A stretch of 64,000 nt of DNA from positions 98,284-162,283 of the forward strand of contig NZ_JACAKB010000006.1 of assembly GCF_030326305.1 (NCBI RefSeq), read 5' to 3'. Positions 63,799 through 64,000 of the stretch are shown here, piece by piece. Below the pieces are notes generated by a model. It was not told where the DNA came from, searched no databases, and saw only the letters and a list, made by a program, of their open reading frames with translations. The DNA comes from Myroides odoratimimus. Its GTDB lineage: Bacteria; Bacteroidota; Bacteroidia; Flavobacteriales; Flavobacteriaceae. The translations under genes were made by a program, and so were the position numbers. Numbering within the stretch: position 1 is the stretch's first letter; each line of letters opens with the position of its first letter.

Positions 63799-64000
63799 AT
63801 GAAAGTTATAGCAGTAATACCAGCTCGATATGCATCTACCCGTTTTCCTGCAAAGTTAATGGAAGATTTAGCAGGGAAAACTATTATCCGTCGTACTTAT
63901 GAAGCAACATTAGCAACAGGGCTTTTTGATGATGTATTTGTAGCTACAGACTCAGAGTTGATTTACAATGAAATTATCCATCATGGGGGAAGAGCTGTGA
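63799..64000 (+). CDS. kdsB: 3-deoxy-manno-octulosonate cytidylyltransferase (partial, runs off right edge)
   Basis: The first 67 residues are present. [20 protein letters not shown] is the nucleotide-binding KdsB signature (P-A-R-x-x-S-x-R-x-P-x-K), and [14 protein letters not shown] holds the next conserved Asp. The enzyme activates Kdo with CTP for lipopolysaccharide core synthesis in the cytoplasm. It is preceded by its own -7 element. Confidence 0.95.
   Translation, partial: MKVIAVIPARYASTRFPAKLMEDLAGKTIIRRTYEATLATGLFDDVFVATDSELIYNEIIHHGGRAV

Overview
The window is AT-rich chromosomal DNA from a member of the Bacteroidota, most likely the Flavobacteriaceae; a Myroides-like organism fits best, but that genus call is inference. 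The evidence is the recurring Bacteroidota promoter pattern (TTTG, about 17-23 nt, TAnnTTTG), a T9SS type-B sorting domain next to a PorP/SprF protein, a fused ResB-CcsA cytochrome c synthase, DUF6095 and DUF3822 proteins, bifunctional HisB and HisIE, and a class A RNase P RNA with Bacteroidota promoter spacing.

Left part (1-7.7 kb): a minus-strand operon headed by a PadR-type regulator carries at least seven paralogous small membrane proteins of two alternating subtypes. Each has a soluble N-terminal helical (HAAS/DUF1700-like) domain followed by membrane helices. A palindrome overlaps the PadR promoter. Next come a rhodanese-methyltransferase pair, a lipoprotein, and a DUF6804-like gene broken by an in-frame stop.

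8-21 kb: downstream of a 50-bp tandem repeat lies an operon with a 1687-residue DUF4132 (MolR/YehI-like) protein, a SWIM zinc-finger protein and three small proteins, followed by a shorter second SWIM paralogue. Aminopeptidase P and two poorly characterised genes follow.

21-28.5 kb: a complete histidine operon, hisGDCBHAFI(E). It is preceded by a 19-codon leader peptide with five consecutive His codons, an antiterminator that overlaps the leader stop codon, and a terminator: a textbook attenuator layout not covered by ordinary gene calling.

28.6-45.3 kb: a membrane-anchored LuxR-type regulator faces a 1.6 kb non-coding stretch that holds a probable structured RNA and three hairpins whose loops all carry AACTCACAATA; a fourth copy sits in the hairpin after the second gene downstream. 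Next is a surface-protein operon: a 2065-residue repeat protein, two fibre-like secreted proteins, a T9SS type-B substrate, a PorP/SprF porin and an OmpA/PD40 protein.

45.9-64 kb: an aminotransferase and the ResB-CcsA fusion, then a second locus of three fibre-like paralogues. Two of these share a 1082-bp stretch that appears exact, and one is interrupted by a stop. The rest is mostly housekeeping: a sirtuin lacking zinc cysteines, a TrmH-type methyltransferase, TerC, MurQ with two small genes, rnpB, RsmD, DUF3822, a RecD-like helicase and the start of kdsB. No tRNA, rRNA, CRISPR array or recognisable transposase was seen.
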